Assembly (NCBI RefSeq): GCF_033807575.1
Contig: NC_084708.1
Coordinates: 1,178,001-1,242,000, forward strand
Length of the DNA: 64,000 nt
Direction: 5' to 3'
Source of the DNA: Cydia pomonella
Taxonomy: Eukaryota; Arthropoda; Insecta; Lepidoptera; Tortricidae
In this document: in pieces, positions 44,183 through 55,690 of the stretch
How the letters are laid out: every line of letters begins with the position of its first letter
How positions within the stretch are numbered: position 1 is the stretch's first letter
The notes under the pieces: generated by a model
The model's database searches: none
What the model was told of the DNA's origin: nothing
Seen by the model: only the letters and a program-made list of their open reading frames with translations
Program-made: the position numbers and the translations under genes

Positions 44183-44652
44183 GTATTTTCAGTTTTAACT
44201 TATCGCCCACTATTAAGCATGTGGATCTAGTTGTGTACCATAAAACCAATCAATTATAGTCGAAAAGCTGTCAGCTATGGTCTAAAATTAACTTAGTTCA
44301 GACCGTCTAGCATGACGGTCCGATTCGAATAATGATTAAGACAAGTTAAGGTGGTTCGATTTTCATACAAAAAACAATCGCTATTTATTAATTAATTACA
44401 CAATATTATTACATAAATAGTTGCGCATCTATCTACTTTCGAATATTCATTTGCGCTAAATTCATAGAAAAACTTTGTTTCATACAGAAATCATGGAATA
44501 ATCAACGTTATATTTTTATAAATTTTACACATGTGTGTGTGACAAATGTCGTGTACAAATACATTGCGGCGTTGCCACCCCGCCTCGGACGGCCATCGGC
44601 GCGACGTTGCGATGTTTGACGCGTTTTTAGCTGACTCTGTCGACACTGACAC

Positions 44653-45127
44653 TCAGTGTGACCAGGCGTACGATAATTGTCGTACATGTACGATAATTTG
44701 GGCCCCGGTATGACGTAATGTTCCAAAGAGCATTATCGTACACTAAAGTACTATAATTTCAGCCCTTGGATGATGCCACCTTAAAAGTCTAGTAATTTGA
44801 AGCAAAATATGATACTTTCTCTCAGAAATAGGCTAAAATTAATATCTTTTGGGTGTTCGGCTCCTTGGTGTAAGTTTAAAGTTTAAAATGTCACAATTTC
44901 CTGTATACCGTTTGAGTCTATCCCAAAAATACACAAACATAAACAGATTTTTTGCGCAATTTAGACGAAAATTGTCTTTTTTTTATTATTAATTGGAAAT
45001 TTAAGCTTATTTTGCTAGACATTTTTAGGAGCTGCCTTTTTGATTGGCGTACGATATTTTTTTCAACGGTACAATAATATTGACACTCAAGTACGATAAT
45101 TCTCTTCCGCTCACCTGGCAACACTGC
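44653..45127. repeat. Possible foldback with CAGTGT ends
   Basis: CAGTGTGACCAGGCGTACGA near the left loosely mirrors CACCTGGCAACACTG at the right. TACGATAAT recurs in both arms. The match is imperfect. Confidence 0.4.
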
Positions 45128-45144
45128 TGAAACTTGACAGGACC

Positions 45145-45285
45145 TGGGGGCCTACCGCGAAAACCTAAATTCGCAAATTGCGGGGATCTTTCTCTTTTAC
45201 TCTCACTAAGACGTAATTAGAATGACAGAGAAAAATGCCCGAAATTGACGAATTTCGATTTTCCCGGTAGCCGCCCTGGTGCTTC
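45145..45285. repeat. Family H foldback MITE
   Basis: GGGGGCCTACCGCGAAAACC through CTCTTTTACTCTCACTAAGA to GATTTTCCCGGTAGCC. It matches 50160-50283 in reverse, including GACGTAATTAGA. Confidence 0.75.
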
Positions 45286-45658
45286 AGGTACTTGATAGAA
45301 AACAACGCTGCCGCATGTTCTGAATTGTGATTTTATATGTTTTTGGATTGAAAATGATAGCAACGTCTAAATCAAGTTACAAAAATCATCGATATTCTGG
45401 TCCGCGAAAAACCAGGAAAAGTGTAACTGTAATTGGAGTCTACAAAAATGACCAATTCATAGAAAATATGAACTAGAAATTAGTTCACTTTTATAAAACT
45501 CAATTTTGCCCGAGATTGTACTTAGGCGAATACCTAAGGGAGCTAAGTGTATTGATCTTGAATAATTAGTTGGCTAATACATATATGACTCCAACATGAT
45601 ATGGACATTTACATCATAACTATTATACCTAGTTGGTTACTAAGTTCTGTTACTCGAT

Positions 45659-45893
45659 TTCTTTCTTTCTTCCTAGCGTTGTCCCAGCATATTGCCACGG
45701 CTCAATGGCTTGGGGTCCGCTTTGACAACTAATCCCAAGATTTGGCGTAGGCACTAGTTTTTACGAAAGCCACTGCCATCTGACCTTCCAACCCAGAGGG
45801 TAAAACTAAGCCTTGTTGGGATTAGTCCAGTTTCCTCACGATGTTTTCCTTCACCGAAAAGCGACTGGTAAATATCAAATGATATCTGTTCTG
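45659..45893 (-). mobile_element. Family D SINE, 5'-truncated
   Basis: The body matches 57058-57385 and 60902-61228, but the tRNA-like head is missing beyond AAATGATAT. AAGTTCTGTTACTCGAT (45642-45658) and AAGTTCTGGTACTCGAT (45894-45910) flank it as a 17-base target duplication with one mismatch. Truncation at the head end plus a target duplication is the mark of target-primed insertion. Confidence 0.85.
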
Positions 45894-46499
45894 AAGTTCT
45901 GGTACTCGATATGCAACCTCTTTATTTCCGTTAAAACAAATGCTACCGAAAAAATAAAAAATGACATAATGTGGTGGATTTGTGACCTATAATTATATAC
46001 CACACATAACGCTTATCTCGTCGTATCTATAATGAATTGGGGCCTAAAAGAGAATCGTATTCCAATTTTTTTAAACGCTTGTATTACTTTCTGTATTAAC
46101 TAAAAGTTGCCTTAAAATTCAGCTTTTATACTAAAAACGGCTTTAAATATGTTAAATTAACAAAATATATTTTGACAGATGCTTTCGCGCCCAAAACGCT
46201 CTTTGAAAATTGTGTGACGTCACAGTTTATGGTTTGACACATAACTACATACACACGTAGAAGATACGAACTGTCAACTGATATTTGTCATTTGTTGTTA
46301 ATCGCCTAACTGTCAACAGTGTCAATCCGAGAGTTGTGACGTCATCAGAATCTTCAATGACGTTTCGAGTTTGGTCACGTGACGTGTGCCAAAATATATT
46401 TTAAATTCAATATTTACAAAAATATGGTCATTACAGGTCCCCTAAAAGTAGTTTAACATGTTCTTATAATCCAAAAGAATTTTTTGGGATACAATTATG

Positions 46500-47010
46500 C
46501 CCTAAGATTTGTAGATGGAAACAACCCTATTGCGTTGCACAAATGTGGGCACCCGCCAAACATGATTTTGAGTGTGTCATACTCAGGGCTAACACAGATT
46601 CATTTCTGTGAAAAAGGTGTGAAAACCGGAAACTGGAAACCGTTCTCGAACCAATAGTGAAGCCCTTAAGCCACACCCTATTTCAAAACCAGCCATGGAT
46701 CTTTGAACAGGACTCAGCTCCTGCACATAAGGCAAAAACAACTCAAGCCTGGTTTCGAAGGAACAAAATTGACTTTATTGCCCACGAAGACTGGCCGTCC
46801 TCCAGCCCGGACCTTAACCCCCTGGATTATGCCATATAGCAGGTTATTGAGGAGAAAGCTTGTGCTAAACCCCACACAAATCTTAACTCCCTCAAGCGGG
46901 CCATAGTTAAGACAGTGACGGAATTAGACATGACAATCGTGCGTGCCGCTATTGATGACTGGCCTCGTCGTTTGAGGACCTGTGTCAAAGCCAGAGGAGG
47001 CGATTTTTAA
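46500..47010 (+). pseudogene. maT-type (DD37D) mariner transposase fragment
   Basis: The frame around 46657-47010 reads WIFEQDSAPAHKAKTTQAWF, HEDWPSSSPDLNPLDYAI, stop, QVIEEKACAKPHTNLNSLKR and ends near AIDDWPRRLRTCVKARGGDF then TAA. The second catalytic Asp (QDSAPAH) and third (NPLDY) are 37 residues apart, the spacing of the maT clade known from Lepidoptera. TAG replaces the expected Trp codon at about 46837. Upstream residues (GVKTGNW after HFCEKG) also fit, but the N-terminus and first Asp are absent. Confidence 0.8.
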
Positions 47011-48198
47011 TGGTATTGTCATATGTAATTCCTGATTTTGTGTACTTCATTTTAATATATACTTTATTAAACTTTCGTTGGTATATTTTATGTAGATAAA
47101 GATTATTGCAGTAACAGAATTTAATAACCAACTAGGTAGAAAACAATGCAATACATAAACACATAAATTGGATATGATGTGATCCGTTGAATGAAATTGA
47201 CAATAAATAAAATAAATAAATAATTTTCTATCTCTAGGCATTGTGTGAAACTTCTAGTTGTGTCAAAATATCGGGAAATCAATAGTATAAACAAACATGG
47301 TAAATATCTCATTTCTTTTTATAATGGTTATAAATAGAAGGCCATGCAATTTTGTAACTCACTGTAATTTAATTAAATGTATCGTAAAAAAAATGTTTTA
47401 ATGCTACTGTAAAATAGTACCTACTTTTTTAAAGGCTGGGCAGTAAGGGATTGCTTTAATTTTAGAACAAAACAGCGTTTTTTTTTTTTGAAAAAAAATC
47501 CGGAAAATCTGACTTACAAATTTGGACTTTCTTAGGTTCATTCTACTTAGAATCTTCTCCACCCTAGAATTAAAAAAAGATATCCTAAAATATCCATACC
47601 ATTACGTCACATTTTAGTGTGAAAGAAATTTCAATGTAAAACTAAAATTTCAATACAAATTTTCGGGTTTTTTTAACACGAGGACTGATTATGCTAGTGA
47701 TTCTGAGTTGGAAGAACCCAAAAATATCATGATGTGTGAGAATCAGATTTTTAATATTTTTATGGAAAACGCTCATATTTCTCATAAAATAATTTATTAA
47801 TAATAGGTACTTGATAATACTGATAACAAAAAAAAACAATGAGTCTCGAACCCACATCCTCTTGCATGTATTTCCACGTACATACCGCAACGCTATTGAA
47901 GCCTACTCACGCTGTGCCAAATTGTCTACTACAAGGATCCCAGTAAGACTGTTTGAATGTGTGAGTGATACTTAGAAATAGAGTCAAGAAACATTCTGTC
48001 GACATTAAGGGGTAGTTTTTGTACAATGAAGTGTTCAATGTTTGTTGTAATAGTTCAATATTTATTTAAAGAGTGCGCTAAACATAATTTACAGTATAGA
48101 AATACCAAGACTACTCCACAAAAAAATTAAAACTCAAAATTTGCAATTGTGGCGCCATCTAGTGAGGTTTAAGCTTTGGGTAACCTAGTCGAACCACC
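47011..48198. other. Unassigned AT-rich intronic sequence
   Basis: Short frames only; an AATAAATAAAATAAATAAATA tract lies at about 47203-47223. No gene recognised. Confidence 0.4.
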
Positions 48199-48477
48199 TT
48201 AAAGATCTTGGAAAGATCGATAACTAAACGACATGTCCGTATTTATGTCGTTTCCGCTGTGATCCCAATAAGATCTATCTACGATATTTCTAACGTCAAA
48301 GTGAGATTGGTTTCCCAAATCGAGCTGCTTCTGTCTAAATGAGAACTTATCTAAACCAGAACTTATCGTTATCGTATCTCCTTCTTCGAATCGGGCCGTG
48401 AGCTGCGTTTTCGGGCGCGAGTCCATACTTGAAAGTCGCACAAGATGTAACGAGTCGCGCGCGAGAACGCAACTCAT
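48199..48477 (-). CDS. Possible 92-residue coding region, unknown function
   Basis: This minus-strand ORF runs from ATG (48475-48477) to TAA and has codon composition unlike its AT-rich surroundings: balanced charged residues and few Cys or Phe runs, e.g. RPKTQLTARFEEGDTITISS and HFDVRNIVDRSYWDHSG. I do not recognise it. It lies inside intron 3 of the plus-strand CXorf65-like gene. Its stop codon falls in the TTAA that starts the GGTGGTTCGA repeat end, so a longer ancestral exon may have been cut by an insertion. It could be a small gene, one exon, or a chance frame. Confidence 0.4.
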   Translation of the reverse strand: MSCVLARDSLHLVRLSSMDSRPKTQLTARFEEGDTITISSGLDKFSFRQKQLDLGNQSHFDVRNIVDRSYWDHSGNDINTDMSFSYRSFQDL

Positions 48478-48596
48478 GATAATATCAGGTCAGGGTGTGG
48501 ATATTGTTTGAATGTCACAGTTCTAATACAAAACATATTAATAAATGGAAGAATAAACACCAAAAAAGAAGATTGGTACGAGATTACGGATTGAAA

Positions 48597-48836
48597 GAAG
48601 CGGACAACATCCGAAGGTAACGGGGCACTTGATGAGACCATTTCTCGAATTGTATTAGACTAATATTAGTGTGTTGCCATGGTAACTCCTACGATTTGAC
48701 AGTTCGTGGACTAATAATACCGTTCGTGAAATGAGCCTCAGGACTGAAATAAATAGCGTACCGCAAAATCACCCAACTAATAGTCCAATCAACAGACTGC
48801 TCCAAAGTGTCCCGCTACCTTCGGATGTTGTCCACC
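48597..48836. repeat. Foldback element, about 240 bp
   Basis: GCGGACAACATCCGAAGGTA and ACGGGGCACTT at the left are inverted at the right (AAGTGTCCCGCTACCTTCGG, ATGTTGTCC). Confidence 0.7.
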
Positions 48837-48963
48837 CAACAATCCGAAAGCGGCCAATCCGTTAACATTTTTTCACCTGCCATCACTCTGCCTGGTAACA
48901 CGGCTTCCAAGGTAAAAGAAAAGTGGACGAAAAATAAACTTATATCATCCTTTTTATTTGTAG

Positions 48964-49038
48964 AACTCCGTGTCGGAGAAAAACGTGAAATCGTCACCGT
49001 CAACCAGAGTCTCGCCGCCCCCTCGAAAGAAGAAATAG
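48964..49038 (+). CDS. CXorf65-like gene, exon 4 (terminal)
   Basis: Acceptor TTTTTATTTGTAG|AA precedes 24 codons, NSVSEKNVKSSPSTRVSPPP then RKKK, and TAG, in phase 0 with exon 3. A Ser/Pro- and Lys-rich unstructured C-terminus is usual for the family. With exons 1-3 the product would be about 161 residues, a little shorter than the roughly 180 of vertebrate CXorf65. Further small exons between 44182 and 48964 cannot be ruled out. Confidence 0.65.
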   Translation, partial: NSVSEKNVKSSPSTRVSPPPRKKK

Positions 49039-49186
49039 CATTTACATCCCCAAGAAGATAAAGCTCATTCGTTAATATCTACATTTGGTAAAAACATGTT
49101 GTTTCATCTATAATGGGACACAGTTTGATTAAACACATTGTGCATTGTTTATCTAACTGAGAAAGTTATAATGCAGTTTTATATAA

Positions 49187-49192
49187 AATAAA
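49187..49192 (+). terminator. Polyadenylation signal AATAAA
   Basis: The signal lies about 150 bases after the exon 4 stop, within ATATAAAATAAATG. It is a reasonable 3' end for the CXorf65-like transcript. Confidence 0.5.
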
Positions 49193-50127
49193 TGTTTTAT
49201 GATTATGAATTCTGTTTTACAGTTGGTAATTGTACCTGATATCAAAAATATATAGGTTAACATATAAAAAAGTAAGTACCTAGTTATAATATGCTTACAC
49301 TCAAAAAGGGTCCACTCACAAATCAAAGGGCATTCAAGTGTTTAAAGTATAGCCTCTTAAACGTAGCTTCATAAAGCTCATTTGTTATATATTTATAAAC
49401 TAGATTTAGAACCAAAACTTAGCTACTTTCCGCTAAAAAATATACCGCGTTTATACCAATCGTTCGTTTGAGACTATTTTCTTTCTAATATTAGCGCCTG
49501 CACAAAACCTTATAGCAATTGTTCTCACCTACGTATAATACAATCAAACACGATTAGGCGTTAATGTAGCGTGCTGTCTCAAATGGACACAATTATGCCA
49601 ATTATGTTCTGGGATTGATGTATTGAGGACTAATTAGATGAGGAGAGCACTCAAACCTAATTAAGCACAGTATTGTTAGTAAATCACGAACATGGTTGTA
49701 TGCATTGAATACGGCATGGGGCTATAAATCAATATGATATGAAAGGATAATTAGGTAAATGTATAGTTCGAACACGAATACCGAGGGTTCAGGGTCTGAG
49801 GATGTGAGAGGGTGGTTCGTTTGCCCCCCACATACACGGTATGGAAGTAAAATGTAATATATAGAATAGGATCCAATCCGCAAAAATCTGTCAAATTAAT
49901 TTTGGGCTTTCTGTATAAAAGTAAAGTCACTCATTTCAATGGCTAATTTTTGATGTGTGATTTGATTAGTGCATTTAGGGCGAAGGCGATCTGATATGCC
50001 CAATTGTTTTACGTGAGGCAAACTATACGTGTTCAACTTGTAAAACCACTCATTTAACATGTATTTATCACACTTTTTAAGACATAATAAGGTAAAGCGT
50101 AGCGTGGGGACTATAGCCCAAGCCCTC
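49193..50127. other. Unassigned intergenic sequence
   Basis: No gene or repeat recognised from elsewhere in the window. Confidence 0.45.
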
Positions 50128-50345
50128 AGCCCTCTTCCGCGCATGAGAGGAGGCCTGGGCTATAACCGCGAAAATCGAAGTTCGTCAATTGCGGGCGTTT
50201 TTCTCTGTTACTCTAATTACGTCTTAGTGAGAGTAAAAGAGAAAGATCCCCGCAATTTCCGAGTTTTCGCGGTAGGCCCCAGTGCGGTGTGCCCAGCAGT
50301 GGGACGTATATAGGCTAAATTATTATTTAATAAGATTAAGAGAAG
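50128..50345 (+). repeat. RTE-type LINE tail split by a family H MITE
   Basis: AGCCCTCTTCCGCGCATGAG followed by AGGAGGCCT is the start of a LINE terminal segment. The rest (GTGCCCAGCAGTGGGACG, TATATAGGCT) resumes at about 50288. Between them lies a family H foldback (CCGCGAAAATCGAAG...CTTAGTGAGAGTAAAAGAGA...TTTTCGCGGTAGGCCCC). The LINE piece is non-coding here. Confidence 0.75.
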
Positions 50346-50644
50346 AGAGAAGTTACAAATTAGTTTTGGGTGCATTCCATTGCTCTCCCTTACCATGTTT
50401 GTCGCTCTTGATATGAACAGTAGGTAATCTCTAGTACAGATAATTTTGAACAGTTCGCCTGGCTAGTTACTTCTAGTGACAGTACCATGTAACGGGTTAC
50501 GTCAGCTGAATAGCTATCACAATGGGAGTTTGTTTACCTTCCGGCGGCGCTCAGTATGGCTGCGGTGGTCACCTCACGTTTCAATTGTTTAGCTGAGCGG
50601 CGTCATGAACATGAGCTTTTCTAATCTGATTCTAATGTGAAGTT

Positions 50645-50820
50645 GTGTTTTTGTAATATAGAATAGAATCATTTTTATTCGTAAACACAAACAAGACACA
50701 TTATATTACATAATATAACAAAAACAAAGAAAATATAAAGTGCCACGAAATGGCCTCATCTCAGCATATTGCTGGTGGCTTCCAGCGCTGATCTTCCGAT
50801 GAGACCATATGGGAGGCAAA
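50645..50820 (-). repeat. LINE-like 3' end
   Basis: ATAGAATAGAATCATTTTTA at the left resembles a reversed poly(A)/AATAA tail. The downstream block (GCCACGAAATGGCCTCATCTC, CTTCCAGCGCTGATCTTCCG) looks like the end of a LINE coding or untranslated part. The class is not assigned. Confidence 0.45.
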
Positions 50821-51684
50821 CGTTCGAAAATCGGCTGATGATTTATTTACCTATTTATTTTATTTTATTTAGGGTCTGTTTCATAATATCCAAGTCCTGA
50901 ATAAGCTACTTGCTACTTATCTGACGAATAAAGTCATCGTTGGCGTGTCAAAATCTTCAAATAAGCTTAACTGGTAGATACATTTATAACTACTATGCTA
51001 CTTATACTTTGAAAGTTAGTGTTCCTTGTTAGACAATACACAGCCATAACCTGTTTCCACTTATAACTATAATAAGCAATAACGATAAGCCATTATCGTT
51101 ATCCATGGAAACCTGTAACACCAAGGGGGTTCCAAATGCGTTACTGGACTTGGAAGAGCGCGCTTTTTCAGAAGGTTTAAATCTAGTCCTAAGATTGTTC
51201 TGTGATTTCATTAGTAAAGTTTTATTATAAGTAAATACACAGCGATAATAGGAAACACAGCGATAAAAATAAGATGATTTCTTTTTTAAGTATTTCGGGA
51301 ACAGCAGACGTTTGATCCTTGTAGTTTTATTCAGTTCAAATAAATTCAAATTATAACAAAGAAATTGGGCAACAACGCGCGTTGAAAACGCCCGATAAAA
51401 TATTCGCGATGGATAATTTGTGTCCATAAAAAGTGACACACGATACTTCCTGTCCTGACACACCGGATGGGATGAGGATATGGGCACGTCACGTGCCTTG
51501 ACTATCGAATCATAATCAATATTAAAACACGGTCGTATAATTCAGTCAGAATAAAAAATATCTGCAAGTATGCCTCGGCGAGGTAAACCTGATGTGCAGG
51601 TTTTAATTCTTAGGGATGAATTTTAAATAAAATTTGGTTATTTGTGAAAATGTAATATGAAACCAATGTTAATAATAATAATTT
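50821..51684. other. Unassigned; long minus frame rejected
   Basis: A 152-codon minus frame (51029-51487) is rich in Phe/Tyr/Leu/Lys as expected of AT-rich DNA, and it spans a small self-complementary block (GATAAGCCATTATCGTTATCC). It is not called a gene. Confidence 0.4.
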
Positions 51685-51960
51685 CAGCGAATGGTCTCAT
51701 AGCGAAGAGTCTCGACCAACACCTTGAGAGACTCTCGCTAGGTGGTTGGATCAAGGGTCAGATACAGAAGGCGGTGATCTTGGACACGGCGCGGATAGTC
51801 CGGCGGTTCCTTTCTCTGCGGCCCTGACCACCGGCAGCTTGGGCCCTGCCCCGCTGCTGGCGGCACACTAGGTTAGGTTTTTATAATGTGTTTATATCTT
51901 TTGTATTGTTTTGTAAGTGTTTTTATATTTTACTTTTATATACATATTGTAAAAAACCTA
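51685..51960 (+). pseudogene. LINE ORF2 fragment
   Basis: The plus reading ANGLIAKSLDQHLERLSLGG, then WIKGQIQKAVILDTARIVRR and FLSLRP followed by TGA, has the form of a LINE C-terminal region. A TGTATTGTTTTG-rich untranslated end follows. There is no upstream polymerase. Confidence 0.6.
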
Positions 51961-52332
51961 ACGTAAGAAAAAAAATAGAATAAAGGAGATAATAATAAAT
52001 AGAAAAACCCTAATAAAAAAGATAAATAAGGGAATAATAATACAGGGAATAAATACATTATTATGAATCTTCTCTTTTCACTCAGAATATAAATGATTTG
52101 ACTATGCCTAGCAAAGTATTGAAATTTAGTATTAATAAATAAAGAAAACCAAATTGAGAGTTACGAATTACCAATATTTCATTTAAATACATGAGTATAT
52201 GAACATGAAAAAATAGTTACTGTACCTAAAAAGCATTACATTTCCTTAGTAACTCGAATAAAAACTACGCTCTTCATTAGTGTAATTACTTTATGTAATT
52301 AGTTAGCTGAGCAGTCAGTTAGTGTTTAACAG

Positions 52333-52524
52333 TACCCCTAGTGTAAATAAATTCGATTTTGAAACGTGACGTACGCGTTTGCGTTTAGTCTCATCTTGTA
52401 TTGGATTTAGAAAGAGCGCGCCAAGCGGGACGTTTTGGAAACTCAAAATCCTATACAAAATGAGACTTATTAACTCAAACGCGTTCGTCACGTTATGATG
52501 TCGACAAAATTTACACTAGGGGTA
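52333..52524. mobile_element. Family E foldback MITE
   Basis: It has the same TACCCCTAGTGTAAAT ends and GACGTACGCGTTTGCGTTTAG inner arms as the copies at 42361 and 58509. Here the flanks extend the palindrome (CAG on the left, CTG on the right) and are not a direct CAG repeat. Confidence 0.88.
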
Positions 52525-52555
52525 CTGTTATCATTCGGAAGAAACTTCACTTTCG

Positions 52556-52711
52556 TTGGCCCAATGGCTTCTTATTGCGAGGCGTGAAACTATGTTTCAT
52601 TTGTCTAATGTCCGTGAATCAGCTGAGTTGTTGGGTACAACAAGGAGCAAAATAACGGAATTTATGGATCAAAAACTTTTTCATCTCGAAAAAGATCTTA
52701 TTTCATGCAGG
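52556..52711 (+). other. Coding-like frame, possible orphan exon
   Basis: About 50 open codons read AQWLLIARRETMFHLSNVRE, SAELLGTTRSKITEFMDQK..., with a helix-turn-helix-like flavour, up to a possible TTTCATGCAG|GTGTGC donor near 52711. No acceptor or partner exon was identified and no family was recognised. Confidence 0.25.
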
Positions 52712-52814
52712 TGTGCTAAAGGACAAATGCCCATATTGTTTCTGCGGGAGTTATAGATTGTGGAAAAAAGCTATGACTCCCTAGGGAGTTATAGCTTAAT
52801 TTTTTAGTACTGTC

Positions 52815-52915
52815 ACTTATTTTATTTATTTATTGATTTAATCTTTATTGCACAAAAGAAAACCTTATAGTACAAAAGGCGGACTTAATGCCATGAGGCA
52901 TTCTATTCATACGAA
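52815..52915 (-). repeat. LINE 3' end
   Basis: The reverse complement of the terminus at 16360-16465: TTTATTTATTTATTGATTTA, CTTTATTGCACAAAAG, AGGCGGACTTAATGCC, GAGGCATTCTAT. Confidence 0.7.
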
Positions 52916-55033
52916 CCTTTTTACTTTCAAAATACTGACGTTTCAAATTTAATATTTAATAGTAAAATATTTTTACACAATTTTCAATCGTGGCTGAATG
53001 CCAGATTGGTCTGTGCCGATGCCTAACCTGGCAAACAAATTAACACCATAGTATCAAATATTTGACGTACACCCCCTCGTTGTACAATGTACTATTTAGT
53101 ACCAGTGAGATAAGTTTATACGCCCTTCCTGTGGACATAATTAAATAAACGGATTAAGGCGCGGTGTATAGTAAAATGCGCTATTTTTAAATCGATATTT
53201 ACAAGCTTGTACAAAGATTTCATCGACTATTTTCTAGTATGTATAACTTCAGTCCTTGAACTAGCCGTATGCTTGTCAGAAACACGAGGGCTCATCTTTT
53301 TCTCGATAGATTATCGCTTTGAAAATATGCTTAGAATTGTGTCTATTCCGATATTTTAGAAGTACTATGACGAATATCAATATGAAATTTACTTCATTCG
53401 ATAGCTTTTAGGTAACTCTACGATTTTGCTTGTCATTTTATCGGTGCGTTAAATTTTTCATTCATAATTATGAATTCAACGTTTTGTCTACTAAACGTTA
53501 CCCTGCGCGGCAATACCGTCAGTACGCCAGTACGCCCGTGACCACTGTCAGCGTCGGACCTGTGCTAGTTTAGCGGACGTTACATAAAATGGATAATCAC
53601 ACTATAAATACACAAATATGTTATACACACAATGTTTTTATCACACTTACGAAGAAAAACTAAAGTTTAAGCTACTTGATTCCTAAATACGGTGACATTC
53701 CAGACATCCGTCCGTCATAATATTATGTTTTTGACAAGTTTTACACACGCATCATCCGGCATTCAGCCACGATTAACCAAAGGGTGAAATGGTGCCTTGC
53801 AACCGAGTTAAACACTCTACTTTTCATTTTTAATACGAGTAAAATAAAAGTAAAAAAAACACGGCTAAATATAAACTTCAGTAGTATTTCGTAAGGGGTA
53901 CTTTTAATTATAAATTTAGGTAAAAAATAATTATTTATGGAATGGGCAGTTAATTATCAGAATGTAAATGATACATCAAATCTATTTAAAATCAAAATTT
54001 GAAATGCTTATCGTAAAAAAAGAAACAAACGTACTTAGAACGTAAAATGCTCTAGACTCTCTCTAGAGCAGTAACTTTTCTGCACTCTTTTGAAAACAAC
54101 AAAGACCCACTTTCAGAGCATGAGAAATGATAAAATATTTTAAATGGCTATGCAGTAATAAGCAAATTGAATACCTATTTTTAAACGTAAACAAAGAAAT
54201 TAATTCGCTTGTTTAATTTATATCAGTCATTATATTGGAACAGCTTCAATTTTAACACATACAGGATGCAGAAGACATACTGGATTCAAATATGTGGGAG
54301 TGCTTAGTGAAAGATTTCACGACTTTTCGTTTCCGAGTTACATGCGTTTTTGTGGATGCGTAATAGTTTTGTGTTATATAGCCTGTTCCGTTAAGTCTTT
54401 ATACAAGAACTACTGCTGAATTTGAATTTTTGGTTCTTAACTTTCATATTTTAATGTATCATGGTATACATATAAGACTTTATTCAAGACATTTATCAAT
54501 TATTTGATTTTGTAAGGTGAGCAGGAGCGATATTTGCCCTTTAAGTCCCATACAAAATTTTCGCAGTTCGGATATATTTGTACCTTTCGCCAATATTTTT
54601 ATTTCACTGGTTAATTATTCTGTAAATTCAAGAATGTCACTAAATTCAATTTTTCTTAGTGCTAAACATAAAACGCTTTGTACAAGTTTGGTAAAATTAT
54701 ATGAATAAGTACTTTTATAGCATGCTATTTCTAATTTGTATGAATAATGGTGACATTTTATTTCTTTTTTCTAGTATAAATGTCGATGACATTCTGCCGC
54801 CAATTTCAGGTCTCAGCAATGATTTTACCTTCTTCTTTGAAACCTTGGACCTTGTTATGTCTTTGCGATATGCTTTTACTATTTGTCCTGCCAATACAAA
54901 ATATTAGTGGAAAATCGATTGAAAATTTCACAAAAGATATTTTCTTCATTTTTGTATTAGGGTGCGTATGTGTAATATGTATGTATTAAAATGGTTTATT
55001 TTGAAATGAATCACTAGTCAAGGCCTATAAAAT
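52916..55033. other. Unassigned AT-rich sequence
   Basis: No exon or repeat family recognised. Small plus frames at 54517-54989 have no domain. Confidence 0.45.
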
Positions 55034-55348
55034 ATCCCTTCAAGTGGCGGCAGCGAATAACGTGAAAATTAGAAAAGTGGCGGGGCCCCGTTGGGTGTTC
55101 AGCGCGGATTTAGAGAATATTACAAATTCAACTATTTAAGCTTATCTATGTATAACAGTATATATTGAAGCATATATCGTTAGAATAAGCATCAAATACG
55201 GTGTTCGAATAGAACAATTAAATTATTGTAATGTTTATGCATTTCGTCACACGCACCTAACTAATTAAACCTAGCAAAAGTGACAGGTGGCCGACAGCTT
55301 ACTGGCTTTCGCATCGACCCGTGAGTGGTGGGCCGCCATTTGAAGGGA
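55034..55348. repeat. Foldback element, about 315 bp
   Basis: TATCCCTTCAAGTGGCGGC at the left is inverted as GGCCGCCATTTGAAGGGATA at the right. The interior is AT-rich. Confidence 0.65.
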
Positions 55349-55439
55349 TAAATAACATACATAGTTATAGATAAAATAATTTTGTTCATCGGAAAGTTTT
55401 GTATATTAATGTGTTCTTGTAAAAAGCATTACGGAGCAG

Positions 55440-55690
55440 GTCTAAATTATACTTCGTTCCACAGGAAAATAATACTAATCGAGACAATTCTAACAACCTC
55501 AAACGCAATTAGGTTGCGATGTTTTTACACAGAGTTTCTATGGCCACCTCCTCTCTCAATCATCAGATCAGTTCGATGGTACCATAATATTTCATTGTCA
55601 CCCTACTTACATATGTTTGCAGATTTTCAACTTTATCTGACCTCTTCAACCTCAGTGGGTCAAATATACTTGTAATATTTGATTAGAGAC
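55440..55690 (+). repeat. Family J repeat
   Basis: AATTAGGTTGCGATGTTTTT, GAGTTTCTATGGCCACCT, CATCATCAGATCAGTTCGAT, GGTACCATAATATTTCATTG and AGTGGGTCAAAT match 29280-29490. Confidence 0.7.

Larger units (their letters stand above)
44346..48203. mobile_element. Possible TTAA-bounded element, about 3.9 kb
   Basis: TTAAGGTGGTTCGA at 44349-44362 is exactly inverted at 48190-48203. Fourteen matching bases including TTAA on both sides would fit a piggyBac- or Kolobok-like element swollen by later insertions (a SINE at 45659, a maT remnant at 46500, a family H copy at 45145). Against it, no transposase of that class is present, and CCACCTTAA at about 44774 is a competing right end. Treat as tentative. 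Confidence 0.3.

Noticed and set aside
51029..51487. 152-codon minus-strand frame
   Set aside because: Composition is that of AT-rich DNA, it has no domain or splice context and it spans a small palindrome.
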